From positions 5,952,001 to 6,016,000 of the forward strand of contig NZ_CP034689.1 in NCBI RefSeq assembly GCF_003994415.1: a stretch of 64,000 nucleotides of DNA, written 5' to 3'. This DNA comes from Achromobacter spanius (lineage in GTDB: Bacteria > Pseudomonadota > Gammaproteobacteria > Burkholderiales > Burkholderiaceae_B). Made by a program: the position numbers and the translations under genes. The notes below the pieces were generated by a model, which searched no databases, was not told where the DNA came from, and worked only from the letters and a program-made list of their open reading frames with translations. Of this stretch, positions 17,829 through 26,995 are shown piece after piece. Each line of letters begins with the position of its first letter. The stretch's first letter is position 1.

Positions 17829-20710
17829 CCATGACGTCACGTGTGATCCGCACCACCCGTATCGCCTGCGCCCTGGCCGCGCTGGGCGCATCCCTGTCCG
17901 CGCACGCCCAGATGGGCCATGTGTTTTGCGTCGACGAAGCCCGCGCGCGCAACGACGCCACCGTCGACGACATCTCGTACCACACGCCCTACACCAACGG
18001 CTGCATCCGCAACCTGGCGGACGGACGCGCCGCCGTGCTGCTGCCATCCGCGCTGGAGCCGATGCGCCGCGTGCCGTCGGACGAATCCCTGCGCCGCCAT
18101 GCCTGGGGCTTTCTGGACCAGAACGGCAGGCTGGTGATCCGCCCGATATTTGAGAACGTGCGCGACTTTCGCCATGGGCTGGCCGCCGTGCAGTGGCAAG
18201 GCAAGTGGGGGTTCATCAACCCGCAAGGCCGCATGGCCGTGCCGCCGCGCTACGACAGCGTGGGCGACTTTGCCGAAATCGGGCTGGCCGTGGCCACGCT
18301 GGACGGACGTCATGTGTTCATCAACCGCCAGGGTGAAACGGTGGGCGAGCCACTGGACGCCGGCATCGAAAGTTTGGTGATTGAAGACGGCGTGCCCGCG
18401 CGGGCAACGGTGGCCTTCAAGCTGGAATACCGGTCGCCAACGGGCGAACGCCGCTTCGCCAAGCCCGGCGTGAAAGTGACGCAAGCCTATGGCCAGGGGT
18501 TTTTCATCGCCGACAACGGCGAGTATCGATACGGCTTGGTCGACCGCGACTGGAACTGGGTGATTGAACCCATTTACGACGATATCTCGGTCAATCGCGA
18601 CGGCATGCTGGCCGTGGCTTACGGGCCGGACGGCGTCGTGCTGCTGGGCACCGACGGCAAGGCGATCGGCGCTGACCAGCACTACGAATCGCTGAACCCC
18701 GTGGGCCGCAAGTTCTGGAGCGCGCAGCTGGGCGATCGCAAGGGCTATGCGGTGCTGGACACCGCCGGCCAATTGGTCGTGACCATGACGTCGCCTGAAG
18801 CCCAGGCCTCGCAACGCTTTGGCGACGTGATCGTGTACCCGTCGGGCGACACGATGATGGCCCTGGTGCCCGGCCAGCCCAAGCCGGTTCCGCTGGGCGC
18901 GGGCCTTGCGCCCAGCGTCGATGAAGCGGGCTTCGTGCTGTTCAGAGGCGACGCTGGCGTCGGCCTGCTGACGCCCAAGGGTGCTTGGTTGCACGGCGCC
19001 ACCGCGCCCGCCTGGTTGGCGCAGGCCGGCACGATGGAAGTGCACCAAGGCCGGCTGTGGATCAAGAATCAGGAACGCGGGCTGCTCAATATCGTCGACG
19101 CCGACGGCCAGGTATTGCTCAAGCCTGAAGCCGTCGAAGCCGTGCAGAACATGCAACTGAAGGCCCTGGCCGTGGACTTGCCTGGCGCGCCCTTGGGCCT
19201 GCTGGGCCAGTCGCATTGCCAATGCGGCCCGGCGGGCGCCGGCCTGCTGCTGGCGGATGGCAGCCTGGTGACCGACCCGTCGTGGACGGACCTGACGATG
19301 CTGGAAGCCGGCGTGGACCGCGACAGCGATGCGCCAATATCCATCGACGGCCTCAAGCCGGAACAACTGCGCTACGCCGCGACCACCGCCGACGGCATAC
19401 GCCTGCTGGATGCCCGTGGCCGCGTGATGGACCTGCCGGCGCAGCAATACATTGGCGCGTTTCACCAGGGCTATGCGCTGGTGTACGCCAAGGGCGTGAA
19501 CAAGATGATCGACCGCAACGGCAAGCAGTACGCCTTGCCGGCCGATGTGTTCGATTCGCAAGTGGTGGCGCCGGGTGTGATGCGCTACGTCAAGACCGCC
19601 AGCGCCGATGCCCCGTGGGGTCTGTACGACTTCGTGGCGGGCAAGGAACTGGCCGCGCCGGCGTTTCAGGAGATCGGTGCGTTTGAGAGCGGGCGCGCGG
19701 TCGCGTCGCTGGGTGTTGGCCGCGTGGGCGTGATCGATCTGCAAGGCAAGTGGACCGTGCCGGCGCGCCATCATGCCGTCGAGCGCGTCAACGACACCTT
19801 GTGGAAGGTGACGCAGGCGAGCGCTCAGGACGACGACTATGCCCGCCCCGTTGCGCTGTTCAACAGCCAGGGCCGCGCGCTGACGCCCTTCATCAGCCGG
19901 CTGCAAATTGGCCAGACGGAAGACGGCGCCGTCACGGCCGAGAGCGATCAGCGGCGTTGGATCTTTTCTGCAGACGGCGCCCATGCGCAAGACCTGGAAG
20001 ACGCGCTCTACACGCGCCTGGGCGACTGGCTGGAAATTCGTCGCACGCCCCGTCACGGCTATTTGAACGAGCTGGGCAAATGGCAGATCCCGCCCAGCGC
20101 CGCCACCGGCTCGGTGTTCCAGGGCTCGCCCGCGCGTGCATTGGCCGCCGATGCAAGCGGGGCGCGCCTGATCGACCCGGCGGGCAAGACGGTAGTGACG
20201 CTGCCCGCGGGTGAATGGCAATGGCCGCAAGGTTCACCGCAACTGCTCAGGCATTACGAGGTGGGCGGGCGGCTGCGGACGGACTATGTCGACACGAGCG
20301 GCAAGACACGGCTGACGGCCGAGGGCGTCACGTCGGCGTTTTCGGAAGGCCAGGCGGTGTCGCTGCTGCCCACCCGCGCAATGCGCGCGTTGAATACCAA
20401 AGGCGCGCTCACCGGCCCCGCGTTCAATGCACTGGGCACGCTGCGCGACGGCTTGGCGCCGGCCCTGGCTGACATGAACATCGGCTTTGTCGACCGCCAG
20501 GGCCAGTTTGTCATTCAACCCAACTACAGCACCGTCATGCCGTTCCTGAACGAGCGCGCGGTGGTGTCCACGATGGACTACTCGGAACTCATTGATCCGG
20601 CCGGCCGTGCGCTGGCCCGCGTGGAGATGATCTGCGGCGTGCGCGCGCTGTACGGCAGCGCCGGGCAGCGCTTATGGCCCAACACCATGCCGGCGCGCTG
20701 CGACCGCTAA
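17825..20710 (+). CDS. Secreted WG-repeat protein, second of a tandem pair
   Basis: A 961-residue paralog of the preceding gene, with a signal peptide (IACALAALGASLSAHA) and WG motifs such as WGFLDQNGRL, WGFINPQGRM, YGLVDRDWNW, VGVIDLQGKW and IGFVDRQGQF. It lacks the acidic linker of its neighbour but keeps the cysteine arrangement: one pair near the N-terminus (FCVDE...NGCIRN) and one at the C-terminus (MICGV...PARCDR), both C-terminal pairs with a Trp-Pro between them. The start at 17825 overlaps the previous stop by ATGA. The role is unknown. The pair probably acts together in the periplasm or at the cell surface. Confidence 0.85.
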   Translation: MTMTSRVIRTTRIACALAALGASLSAHAQMGHVFCVDEARARNDATVDDISYHTPYTNGCIRNLADGRAAVLLPSALEPMRRVPSDESLRRHAWGFLDQNGRLVIRPIFENVRDFRHGLAAVQWQGKWGFINPQGRMAVPPRYDSVGDFAEIGLAVATLDGRHVFINRQGETVGEPLDAGIESLVIEDGVPARATVAFKLEYRSPTGERRFAKPGVKVTQAYGQGFFIADNGEYRYGLVDRDWNWVIEPIYDDISVNRDGMLAVAYGPDGVVLLGTDGKAIGADQHYESLNPVGRKFWSAQLGDRKGYAVLDTAGQLVVTMTSPEAQASQRFGDVIVYPSGDTMMALVPGQPKPVPLGAGLAPSVDEAGFVLFRGDAGVGLLTPKGAWLHGATAPAWLAQAGTMEVHQGRLWIKNQERGLLNIVDADGQVLLKPEAVEAVQNMQLKALAVDLPGAPLGLLGQSHCQCGPAGAGLLLADGSLVTDPSWTDLTMLEAGVDRDSDAPISIDGLKPEQLRYAATTADGIRLLDARGRVMDLPAQQYIGAFHQGYALVYAKGVNKMIDRNGKQYALPADVFDSQVVAPGVMRYVKTASADAPWGLYDFVAGKELAAPAFQEIGAFESGRAVASLGVGRVGVIDLQGKWTVPARHHAVERVNDTLWKVTQASAQDDDYARPVALFNSQGRALTPFISRLQIGQTEDGAVTAESDQRRWIFSADGAHAQDLEDALYTRLGDWLEIRRTPRHGYLNELGKWQIPPSAATGSVFQGSPARALAADASGARLIDPAGKTVVTLPAGEWQWPQGSPQLLRHYEVGGRLRTDYVDTSGKTRLTAEGVTSAFSEGQAVSLLPTRAMRALNTKGALTGPAFNALGTLRDGLAPALADMNIGFVDRQGQFVIQPNYSTVMPFLNERAVVSTMDYSELIDPAGRALARVEMICGVRALYGSAGQRLWPNTMPARCDR

Positions 20711-20757
20711 GTCTGCCGCGGGCTTGAAGCGCGGCTTGAAGCGTGGGCGTTGGACGC

Positions 20758-21618
20758 CTATTCGGTGTCCAACGCCAGGTAACGCTGGGTCTGCACGATG
20801 GCTTCGCGTTCCTTGAAGCTGGTCAGCTGGTCGGCCAGCGCGCTGCTGTCGCCGGTTTGTTTGATGGCGGCCAGCGTGGCCTGCATGGCGTGGATGGCGG
20901 CGCGCTGCAGGTCCGACGGAATGATGGCCAGCCGGTAACCCATGGCCGCCAGATCAGGCAGCGGCACCAGCGGCGTCTTGCCGCCATGGAACATGTTGAT
21001 AAGCTTCAAGCCTGGCAGGCGATCGGCAATGGCGCGGATTTGCGCCAGCGTTTCAGGCGCTTCCACGAAAAGCATGTCGGCGCCCGCCTTCAGGTAACGC
21101 TCGGCGCGCGTGATAGCCGCATCAAACCCTTCGACGGCGATAGCGTCCGTGCGCGCAATGACCAGCGTGTCGGCGTCGCTCAATGTTTGCCGCGCGATGT
21201 GAACCTTGCGGCACATTTCCTCGACGTCGACCAGGCTCTTGTCGTCCAGGTGACCACAGCGCTTGGGAAACGATTGGTCTTCGATATGAAAGGCCGCCAC
21301 GCCCGCGCGCTCCATGATGCGTACCGTGCGTTCAACATTGGCGGAACCGCCGAAGCCCGTATCCGCGTCCGCCACTACCGGCAGCCCGCTGGCGTCCACG
21401 ATTTTTTCCACGCGGTCCATCACTTCGGTAAAGCTGAGCAGGCCAATGTCCGGGTAGCCCGCCGCGCGCGCAATGGCGCCGCCGCTGGCGTAAACAGCGT
21501 TGAACCCTGCCATGGCCACCAGCCGCGCGGACATGCCGTCATACGCGCCGGGCGCCACGACAATGCCATCGGCCAAATGTTGGCGCAGCAAGGCGCCGGG
21601 TTTCAGAGGAGATTTCAT
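20758..21618 (-). CDS. Isocitrate lyase/PEP mutase family protein (oxaloacetate decarboxylase or methylisocitrate lyase-like)
   Basis: A 286-residue TIM-barrel enzyme of the PEP mutase/isocitrate lyase superfamily. It shows VVADADTGFG for metal binding, AFHIEDQSFPKRCGH with the catalytic K-R-C-G-H loop, and VIARTDA. These fit lyases acting on 2-methylisocitrate-like substrates or oxaloacetate decarboxylase, and the exact substrate is uncertain. It is divergent from a LysR gene with a LysR-type box in the 102-bp gap, suggesting control by that regulator. Confidence 0.85.
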   Translation of the reverse strand: MKSPLKPGALLRQHLADGIVVAPGAYDGMSARLVAMAGFNAVYASGGAIARAAGYPDIGLLSFTEVMDRVEKIVDASGLPVVADADTGFGGSANVERTVRIMERAGVAAFHIEDQSFPKRCGHLDDKSLVDVEEMCRKVHIARQTLSDADTLVIARTDAIAVEGFDAAITRAERYLKAGADMLFVEAPETLAQIRAIADRLPGLKLINMFHGGKTPLVPLPDLAAMGYRLAIIPSDLQRAAIHAMQATLAAIKQTGDSSALADQLTSFKEREAIVQTQRYLALDTE

Positions 21619-21675
21619 GCGGGTTCCTGGAAGCGGGGATGGATGCGTGCATGATCGGCTTGCAGGTATAGAATG

Positions 21676-21688
21676 TCCAATATATGGA
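21676..21688. promoter_or_regulatory. LysR-type box TCCAATATATGGA
   Basis: A perfect T-N11-A dyad (TCCA-ATATA-TGGA) lies in the divergent gap between the PEP mutase-family gene and the LysR gene, 33 bp ahead of the LysR start. It fits a binding site for that regulator acting on both promoters. Confidence 0.5.
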
Positions 21689-21720
21689 AAGTTGATAATC
21701 AGTATTTAAAAGGTATCGAT

Positions 21721-22617
21721 ATGGAACTGCGGCATCTGCGGTATTTCGTGGTGACGGCCGAGGCGCAGCACTTCACGCGCGCGGCGGAAATCCTGGGCAT
21801 GGCGCAGCCACCGCTGAGCCAGCAGATTCGGCAGTTGGAACAGGAAGTGGGCACGCCGCTGTTCGACCGAACGGGGCGCGGGGTGGTGCTGAATGATGCG
21901 GGTCGCGCGTTCCTGGCTTGCGCGCAAGATATCCTGCGGCGTGCGGAAACGGCCGTGCAGACCGCCCAACGCGCTGCCCGGGGCGAAGTGGGGGAACTGG
22001 CGCTGGGGTTTACGGAGTCGGCCTCGTTCAATGGCGTGGTGACGGAAGTGATCCGACGCTATCGCCAGCAGTATCCCGACGTTGAGATGACGCTGTCGCA
22101 AGGCGATAGCGAGACGCTGGTGGCGCAACTGCGCGATGGGGCGATAGACGCAGCCTTCGTGCGGCCACCGTTCGCGCTGGACGGCGGGCTGACGTTCACG
22201 CAGTTGACCGAGGAACCGCTGGTGGTGGCGTTGCCGCTGGGCCACGCGCTGGCGCGCCGCAAACGCTTGGCGCCAAAGGATCTGACGCAGGAACGCTTCA
22301 TCCTGTATTCGCGAAAATCTGGCTACGGGCTAAGCGCGGACATCATGGCGGCGTGCCGCCAGCACGGCTTGAACCCCATGATCGGCCAACGCGCGCCGCA
22401 GTTATCGTCAGCGGTGAACCTGGTGGCGGCAGGCATGGGCGTGGCCGTGGTGCCGGCATCGCTGCGCCCCCTGCGCCCCGACGGCGTGGTCTACCGCCCC
22501 TTCGCCCTGGACTGGCCCCGCGCGGTGCTAGGCCTAGCGGTACGCGCGGAAAATCCCCGCGGCCGCATAGAAAACCTGCTGCGCCTGGCCCGAGAAAAGC
22601 CAAGGCCAACCCCGTAG
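21721..22617 (+). CDS. LysR-family transcriptional regulator
   Basis: A 298-residue LysR regulator of the CatR/BenM-like branch. Its N-terminus is MELRHLRYFVVTAEAQHFTR and its recognition helix region AQPPLSQQIRQLE. The ATG at 21721 is chosen because the family consensus begins there and AAAAGG precedes it. It probably controls the divergent PEP mutase-family gene. Its stop codon TAG is part of the GTAGGATGGG end of a 65-bp repeat element. Confidence 0.9.
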   Translation: MELRHLRYFVVTAEAQHFTRAAEILGMAQPPLSQQIRQLEQEVGTPLFDRTGRGVVLNDAGRAFLACAQDILRRAETAVQTAQRAARGEVGELALGFTESASFNGVVTEVIRRYRQQYPDVEMTLSQGDSETLVAQLRDGAIDAAFVRPPFALDGGLTFTQLTEEPLVVALPLGHALARRKRLAPKDLTQERFILYSRKSGYGLSADIMAACRQHGLNPMIGQRAPQLSSAVNLVAAGMGVAVVPASLRPLRPDGVVYRPFALDWPRAVLGLAVRAENPRGRIENLLRLAREKPRPTP

Positions 22618-22678
22618 GATGGGTGCAGCGCGAGGGGGCCGAAAAAAGAACGCAGACGCCGTTCGCGCGAAACCCATC
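22614..22678 (+). repeat. 65-bp GTAGGATGGG element, copy 1
   Basis: It begins GTAGGATGGGTGCAGCGCG and ends CGCGCGAAACCCATC, with AGAAC inside. It overlaps the LysR stop codon (TAG at 22615-22617). The GATGGGT and ACCCATC ends and the inner GCGCG/CGCGC can pair to a hairpin. Confidence 0.85.
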
Positions 22679-22728
22679 AAGCAACGCCCCAATTCTTATC
22701 GAGCCCAACGCAAGAACCCCCACCGCAA

Positions 22729-22793
22729 GATGGGTTCCGCGCGCTAACCGCTTCGGTTTTTATCACGCCCCTGCCGCGCTGCACCCATCCTAC
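22729..22793 (-). repeat. 65-bp GTAGGATGGG element, copy 2 (inverted)
   Basis: Inverted relative to copy 1, with GATGGGTTCCGCGCG at the left and CACCCATCCTAC at the right. Together the two copies fill the convergent gap between the LysR gene and the ferric reductase gene. Confidence 0.8.
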
Positions 22794-22830
22794 GATGGGA
22801 CGGACGCAGGATGGCACGAACGTAAGATGG

Positions 22831-23646
22831 TCACCCCTCATGCGACTCGTGCACCGCAACCGCCCCACGCTTCCAATAGCTCGCGGCGCGAATACGGGAT
22901 TTATCGATCGCATGCCGTGACACCATGATTTCGCGCACGGTCTTGGCCACGGCGGATTCGGCGGCGACCCAGACATAGCCTTCCCCGTCAGGCAACGTCA
23001 ATTCACGCGCCGCATCCAGCAGCAGCGTGCTATATCCCGGCGCGGTGCCATTACGCGGCAACCAGCGCACCGACACATTCGCCGACGACGCCAGCGGCAT
23101 CTCATTCTCGGCAGACGGCACTTCAATCAACACCAGCGCTTGCGCCTTTGCAGGCAGTTCCTCAAGCCGGCGGGCAATCGCAGGCAGCGCGGTTTCGTCG
23201 CCGATCAGCACATGCCAATCAAACGCCTTGGGCACCACGAACGAGCCGCGCGGCCCACCAATGCCCAACTGCTGACCCGGCTGCGCTTGTTCGGCCCACA
23301 TGCACGCCGGGCCGTCGCCATGCAGCACGAATTCAATCTCCAGCTCACGACGCTCCGCATCAAAACGGCGCGGCGTGTAGTCGCGCGCGGCCGGCTTGGG
23401 CACACCGTCGGGAAACGTCACGCCATCCGGACCGACGCTGGGCAGCGCCGGGGGTTGTGTCGGATCGGCGGGAAAAAACAGCTTCACGTGGTCGTCAAAC
23501 GAAGCAGACACAAAGTCCTGCAGGTCGTCGCCGGTAAAGGTAACGCGGGCCAACAGCCCCGCGACGCGCTCAACGCGCTGGACGGTCAGTACGCGCATTT
23601 TCAAGTTGTGGCGCACGCGCTCCACGGTCAGATCACTACGATTCAT
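22831..23646 (-). CDS. nfeF: Siderophore-interacting protein / NADPH-dependent ferric-chelate reductase, NfeF (YqjH)-like
   Basis: A 271-residue flavoprotein of the SIP family, which reduces ferric siderophores or chelates with NADPH. The FAD-binding half contains RDYTPRRFD (the R-x-Y-T/S motif), FVLHGDGPACMWAEQAQPG and GPRGSF. The C-terminal half contains WVAAESAVAKTVR and the C-terminal SYWKRG. The ATG at 23646 has GGAG upstream and is preferred to the TTG one codon earlier. It follows the His-rich PadR regulator by 30 bp on the same strand. This matches the NfeR-NfeF pair known from E. coli, though there the two genes are divergent. Confidence 0.83.
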   Translation of the reverse strand: MNRSDLTVERVRHNLKMRVLTVQRVERVAGLLARVTFTGDDLQDFVSASFDDHVKLFFPADPTQPPALPSVGPDGVTFPDGVPKPAARDYTPRRFDAERRELEIEFVLHGDGPACMWAEQAQPGQQLGIGGPRGSFVVPKAFDWHVLIGDETALPAIARRLEELPAKAQALVLIEVPSAENEMPLASSANVSVRWLPRNGTAPGYSTLLLDAARELTLPDGEGYVWVAAESAVAKTVREIMVSRHAIDKSRIRAASYWKRGAVAVHESHEG

Positions 23647-23676
23647 CAAAGCTCCAGATTCTGGGAAAGTGCGGGA

Positions 23677-24390
23677 TCAAGCACAGGGCTTGCCGTTGAT
23701 CTCGTCGGTGGCGCGCGCCAGGATGGCCGCGATGCGGCGTTGTTCGGCGGGTGACGCGTCGGTGCGTTCCATGAGCGCGCGGCGCATCGCATGGCGGGCT
23801 TCGACGAACTCGGGCACCCAGCCCGTACGCGCGTCCTCGCCGTCCGGCCCCAGGCTGCGCGGCTCGCCGCTCCATGCCTGCCGCATCCAATCCATCTTGC
23901 GGGCGATGTGCTTGAAGCGGTTGAACATCATCGACACGCGCTCGCGATTCGCGTCCAGATGAGCCCGGCCGGGATCCGCCAGGTGGTAGCGCTTCTTCGC
24001 GCCGTCTTGCTCGACGTTCGCGTAACCCAGCTCTTCCAGATAGGTCAGCGCGGGGTACACCATGCCGGGGCTGGGCGTGTAGAAGCCATTGCTAAGCGTG
24101 CCGAAGGCCTTGATCAGCTCGTAGCCATGGCTGGGGTTCTGTTCCAGCAAGCCCAGCAGCATCAACTGCAAGTCATCCGCGGACACGCGGCGGCCGCGTG
24201 TAAAGCCACGGCCATCGCCGCCAAAACCGTCGGCGTCGCCACGCCCCCCGTCAGGTGGCCCGGAAAACCAATCACCCCCGGCACTGGCGTGATGGGGGTG
24301 ATGGGCGTGATGGGCGTGATGGTGATGGTGATGATGGCCACGGTGCCCGTGGGCGTGGGAATGGAAGGAATCGACGTCGTGCTGGTGCAT
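23677..24390 (-). CDS. nfeR: PadR-family metal-responsive repressor with His-rich N-terminus, NfeR (YqjI)-like
   Basis: A 237-residue regulator. The first 34 residues contain 19 histidines, including seven in a row, as expected for a Ni/Fe-sensing extension. The PadR winged helix begins at DLQLMLLGLLEQNPSHGYEL and includes the PGMVYPALTYLEELGY signature. A helical dimerisation region follows. In E. coli the homologue YqjI represses the ferric reductase gene and is relieved by nickel or iron. Here the reductase gene is directly downstream and likely in the same transcript, and a 30-bp palindrome lies just upstream of the start. Confidence 0.83.
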   Translation of the reverse strand: MHQHDVDSFHSHAHGHRGHHHHHHHAHHAHHPHHASAGGDWFSGPPDGGRGDADGFGGDGRGFTRGRRVSADDLQLMLLGLLEQNPSHGYELIKAFGTLSNGFYTPSPGMVYPALTYLEELGYANVEQDGAKKRYHLADPGRAHLDANRERVSMMFNRFKHIARKMDWMRQAWSGEPRSLGPDGEDARTGWVPEFVEARHAMRRALMERTDASPAEQRRIAAILARATDEINGKPCA

Positions 24391-24406
24391 GGAATGCCTC
24401 TTACGA

Positions 24407-24436
24407 TGTATCTAAAGATATAGATCTTACGATACA
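24407..24436. promoter_or_regulatory. 30-bp imperfect palindrome ahead of nfeR, probable NfeR operator
   Basis: The ends are TGTATC and GATACA (18 bases apart), with TATCTAAAGATA at 24409-24420 and AGATCT inside. A direct repeat TCTTACGAT also occurs at 24399 and 24425. It lies 16 bp ahead of the nfeR start and would overlap its promoter, fitting autorepression of the nfeR-nfeF operon. Confidence 0.55.
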
Positions 24437-24474
24437 CCCGCAAAATTCCCGCCGTCAACCGGAAGCTTGTATCG

Positions 24475-25347
24475 CTAGGCGACGCCCCCCGTGTCGGAAC
24501 CCGTGGCCAACCAGCGCGCAAACGCCGCCGCCCGGGGTTCGTCGGGCGCCGCCGCGTAAACGACCAGGCGCAGATGACGGCTTTCGTCGACGGTCAGCGT
24601 GGCGTGTTCCAACGCCACATCCCCCAGCGTCTCCACGTGCAGCTTGCGCTGGCCCATGCATGCGCCGTGCACGTCATGCTCGCGCCACCAGGTCTTGAAA
24701 TCCGGCGATACGGCTTCCAGCTCGTCAACCAGCTCGGCAATATCCGGCACCCCGCTTGCGCTGGCGAAGTCGCGGCGGAAGGTGGACAGCATGGCGGGAG
24801 CCTGCGCGGACCAATCCACGAATAGCTGCCGCATGCGGGGCTCCACAAACAGCATCCAGAGCAGGTTGCGACGGCCCGGCGGCTGGGCCGAAAAATCGAA
24901 CAAGCGATCTGCCGCGGCGTTCCACATCACCACGTCCCAACGCAGGTTCAGGATGTAGGCGGGCCGCGAGGGCAGGTCGTCCATCAGGCGGCGCACTTGG
25001 GGCGGCACCGTGCACCAGGTGCGGCCGGGTTCGGCGGGCGGACGCTGATGCGCAAGCAGATAAAGATGGCGGCGTTCGGCTGCGTCCAGCTTCAGCACGC
25101 GCGCCAGGTTTTCCAGGAAGGTGGCCGACACGCTGATGTTGCGGCCTTGCTCAAACCACGTGTACCAGGCCAGGCCCACGCCGGCCAACGCGGCGACCTC
25201 CTCGCGGCGCAACCCGGGCGTGCGGCGGCGGCTGCCGGCGGGCAAACCCAAGTCCGACGGGTTGAGGCGTGCACGCCGCAGGCGCAGGAATTCGGCCAGG
25301 TCGGGGCGCGTGCGGTCCAGGCGTTCAGGGGTGGGGTTTGGAGTCAT
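24475..25347 (-). CDS. XRE-family regulator with MmyB-like ligand-binding domain
   Basis: A 290-residue regulator. The helix-turn-helix is TPGLRREEVAALAGVGLAWYTWFEQGR. The C-terminal half has the MmyB-like PAYILNLRWDVVMWNAAADRLF and ends LRLVVYAA. Such proteins often control a neighbouring dehydrogenase or exporter gene. The MFS exporter divergently encoded upstream is the natural candidate target. The frame extends upstream to 25485, but the added part is repeat-derived, so the ATG at 25347 was chosen without a strong ribosome site. Confidence 0.82.
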   Translation of the reverse strand: MTPNPTPERLDRTRPDLAEFLRLRRARLNPSDLGLPAGSRRRTPGLRREEVAALAGVGLAWYTWFEQGRNISVSATFLENLARVLKLDAAERRHLYLLAHQRPPAEPGRTWCTVPPQVRRLMDDLPSRPAYILNLRWDVVMWNAAADRLFDFSAQPPGRRNLLWMLFVEPRMRQLFVDWSAQAPAMLSTFRRDFASASGVPDIAELVDELEAVSPDFKTWWREHDVHGACMGQRKLHVETLGDVALEHATLTVDESRHLRLVVYAAAPDEPRAAAFARWLATGSDTGGVA

Positions 25348-25399
25348 GAAGGGGCGCGAATCGGGTTTGGTGGACGGGGCTACTGCGGGCTGATTACTG

Positions 25400-25441
25400 C
25401 TGACGGGTTGCGGCTGACGGGTTACGGCTGACGGGTTACGG
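25400..25441. repeat. Three 14-bp tandem repeats (CTGACGGGTTRCGG)
   Basis: Units start at 25400, 25414 and 25428 with one base difference, in the gap between the XRE regulator and the MFS gene. They could be a slippage-prone spacer or stacked regulator half-sites. Confidence 0.65.
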
Positions 25442-25554
25442 CTGGCGCGCTGCTGTTCCCCGGGTATTGCCTGTAGTAACAGCATAAACAGCTAAATTGT
25501 ATAAGGCTGCGAGCCCGCCCAGAATAGCGCCGATTCCAATCCGATAGCGCTGAC

Positions 25555-26993
25555 ATGACCTCGAACGCCCTGCCTTCCCCCCTTACCCGCCCCCCCCCAC
25601 CCTGGGTCCGCTGGGTCTTGCTGTCCTGTTGTCAGGCGGCTTCATCACCATCTTCGATTTGTTTGTGGTGAACGTCGCCATCCCCAGCATGCAGCGCACG
25701 CTGGCGGCCAGCTTTTCGCAAATCAACTTCATCATTGCCGCCTACGAAATGGCGTATGGCGTGCTGTTGATCGCGGGCAGCCGTCTGGGCGACCGCCACG
25801 GCCGGCGCCGCATGTTCATGCTGGGCATGGTCGGTTTCGCGCTGGCCTCGGCGCTGTGCGGACTGGCGCCCAGCGCCAACGCGTTGATCGGCGCGCGGGT
25901 GCTGCAAGGCGTGGCGGCGGCCCTGCTGTTTCCGCAGGTTTATGCGTTGATCCGTGTCAGCTTCGACGGGCAGGCGCGACGACGTGCGTTCGGCCTGATG
26001 GGCATGACGCTGGGGCTGGCCGCCATTGCCGGCCAGGTGCTGGGCGGATGGATCGTGCATGCCGACCTGTTTGGTCTGGCGTGGCGCACCATCTTCCTGA
26101 TCAACGTGCCGCTGGGCTTGCTGGCCTGGCGTCTGGCGCGCCACATTCCCGAATCCCGCGAACCTTCCGGCGCGGCCATGGATTGGCCCGGCGCGGCGTG
26201 CGTGGCGGCGGGCCTGGCCTTGCTGCTGCTGGCGCTGATCGAGGGGCCGGCGCGGCACTGGCCGGCCTGGTCTGTCGCGTGTGGCGCAATGGCAGTGCTG
26301 CTGTTGCTGTCGTTCGTGCGCCTGCAACGCGCCGTCAAAGCGCGCGGCGGCGCACCGCTGGTCGACATGGGCTTGATGACACAGCCGCGCTTTGCGGTGG
26401 GATGCCTCTTGGTGATGCTGGTGTTTTCGACGGCCAGCGCCATGTTTCTTTGCTACGCGATGCTGGTGCAAACCGGCTTCGGGCTGGACGCGTTGACGGC
26501 CGGGTTGATATTCGCGCCGGCAAGCGTCGGCTTTGTGGCCGGCTCCATGGCCGCGCCGCGCCTGGTGGCCCGCTTCGGCACGCCCGCCATTACGCTGGCC
26601 GCCCTGCTTTACGGCGGCGCCACCGCGACATTGATGGTGCAGGTGGGCATGGCCGGCGCGGCCTTGTCGCCCTGGTCGCTGGTGCCCGCCTTGGTGTGGT
26701 TGGGCGCGGCGCAGGGCGCGGTCAATACGCCGCTGGTCAACGTGGCGCTGGGCTTGGTCGAAGACCGCCACGCCGGCATGGCCGCGGGCGTGGTGTCGAC
26801 CTTGCAACAAGTAGGCGCGGCGCTGGGCGTCGCGGCGGCGGGCATGCTGTTCGGCGGCGCCCTGCAAGCCAATGCCGACGCCAGCGCGCCCGAACGCTAC
26901 GCGCAAGCCTTCAGCGCGGCCATGCAGTTCAACGTCGCGGCGATCACGGCGGCGGTGCTGTTGCTGTGGTGGTTGAGCCGCAGGGGTTTATAG
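25555..26993 (+). CDS. MFS drug exporter (DHA2-like), start region out of frame at a 9-C tract
   Basis: The body is a typical 14-helix-type MFS transporter with GGFITIFDLFVVNVAIPSMQ as helix 1 and the A-motif GSRLGDRHGRRRMFMLG. In the transporter frame no ATG or GTG start exists: it runs back from a weak TTG at 25629 to a stop at 25551. An ATG at 25555 opens in the neighbouring frame (MTSNALPSPLTRPPP) and would join the transporter frame exactly if the run of nine C at 25590-25598 had one more base. Either the sequence is one base short or this is a switchable slippage site. The XRE regulator is divergent and may control it. Confidence 0.75.
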
Positions 26994-26995
26994 CC

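Noticed and set aside
17837..20230. 797-codon minus-strand ORF opposite the second WG-repeat gene
   Set aside because: It is a shadow of codon bias in a high-GC gene. The plus-strand product has a signal peptide and clear WG motifs, and the minus product has none.
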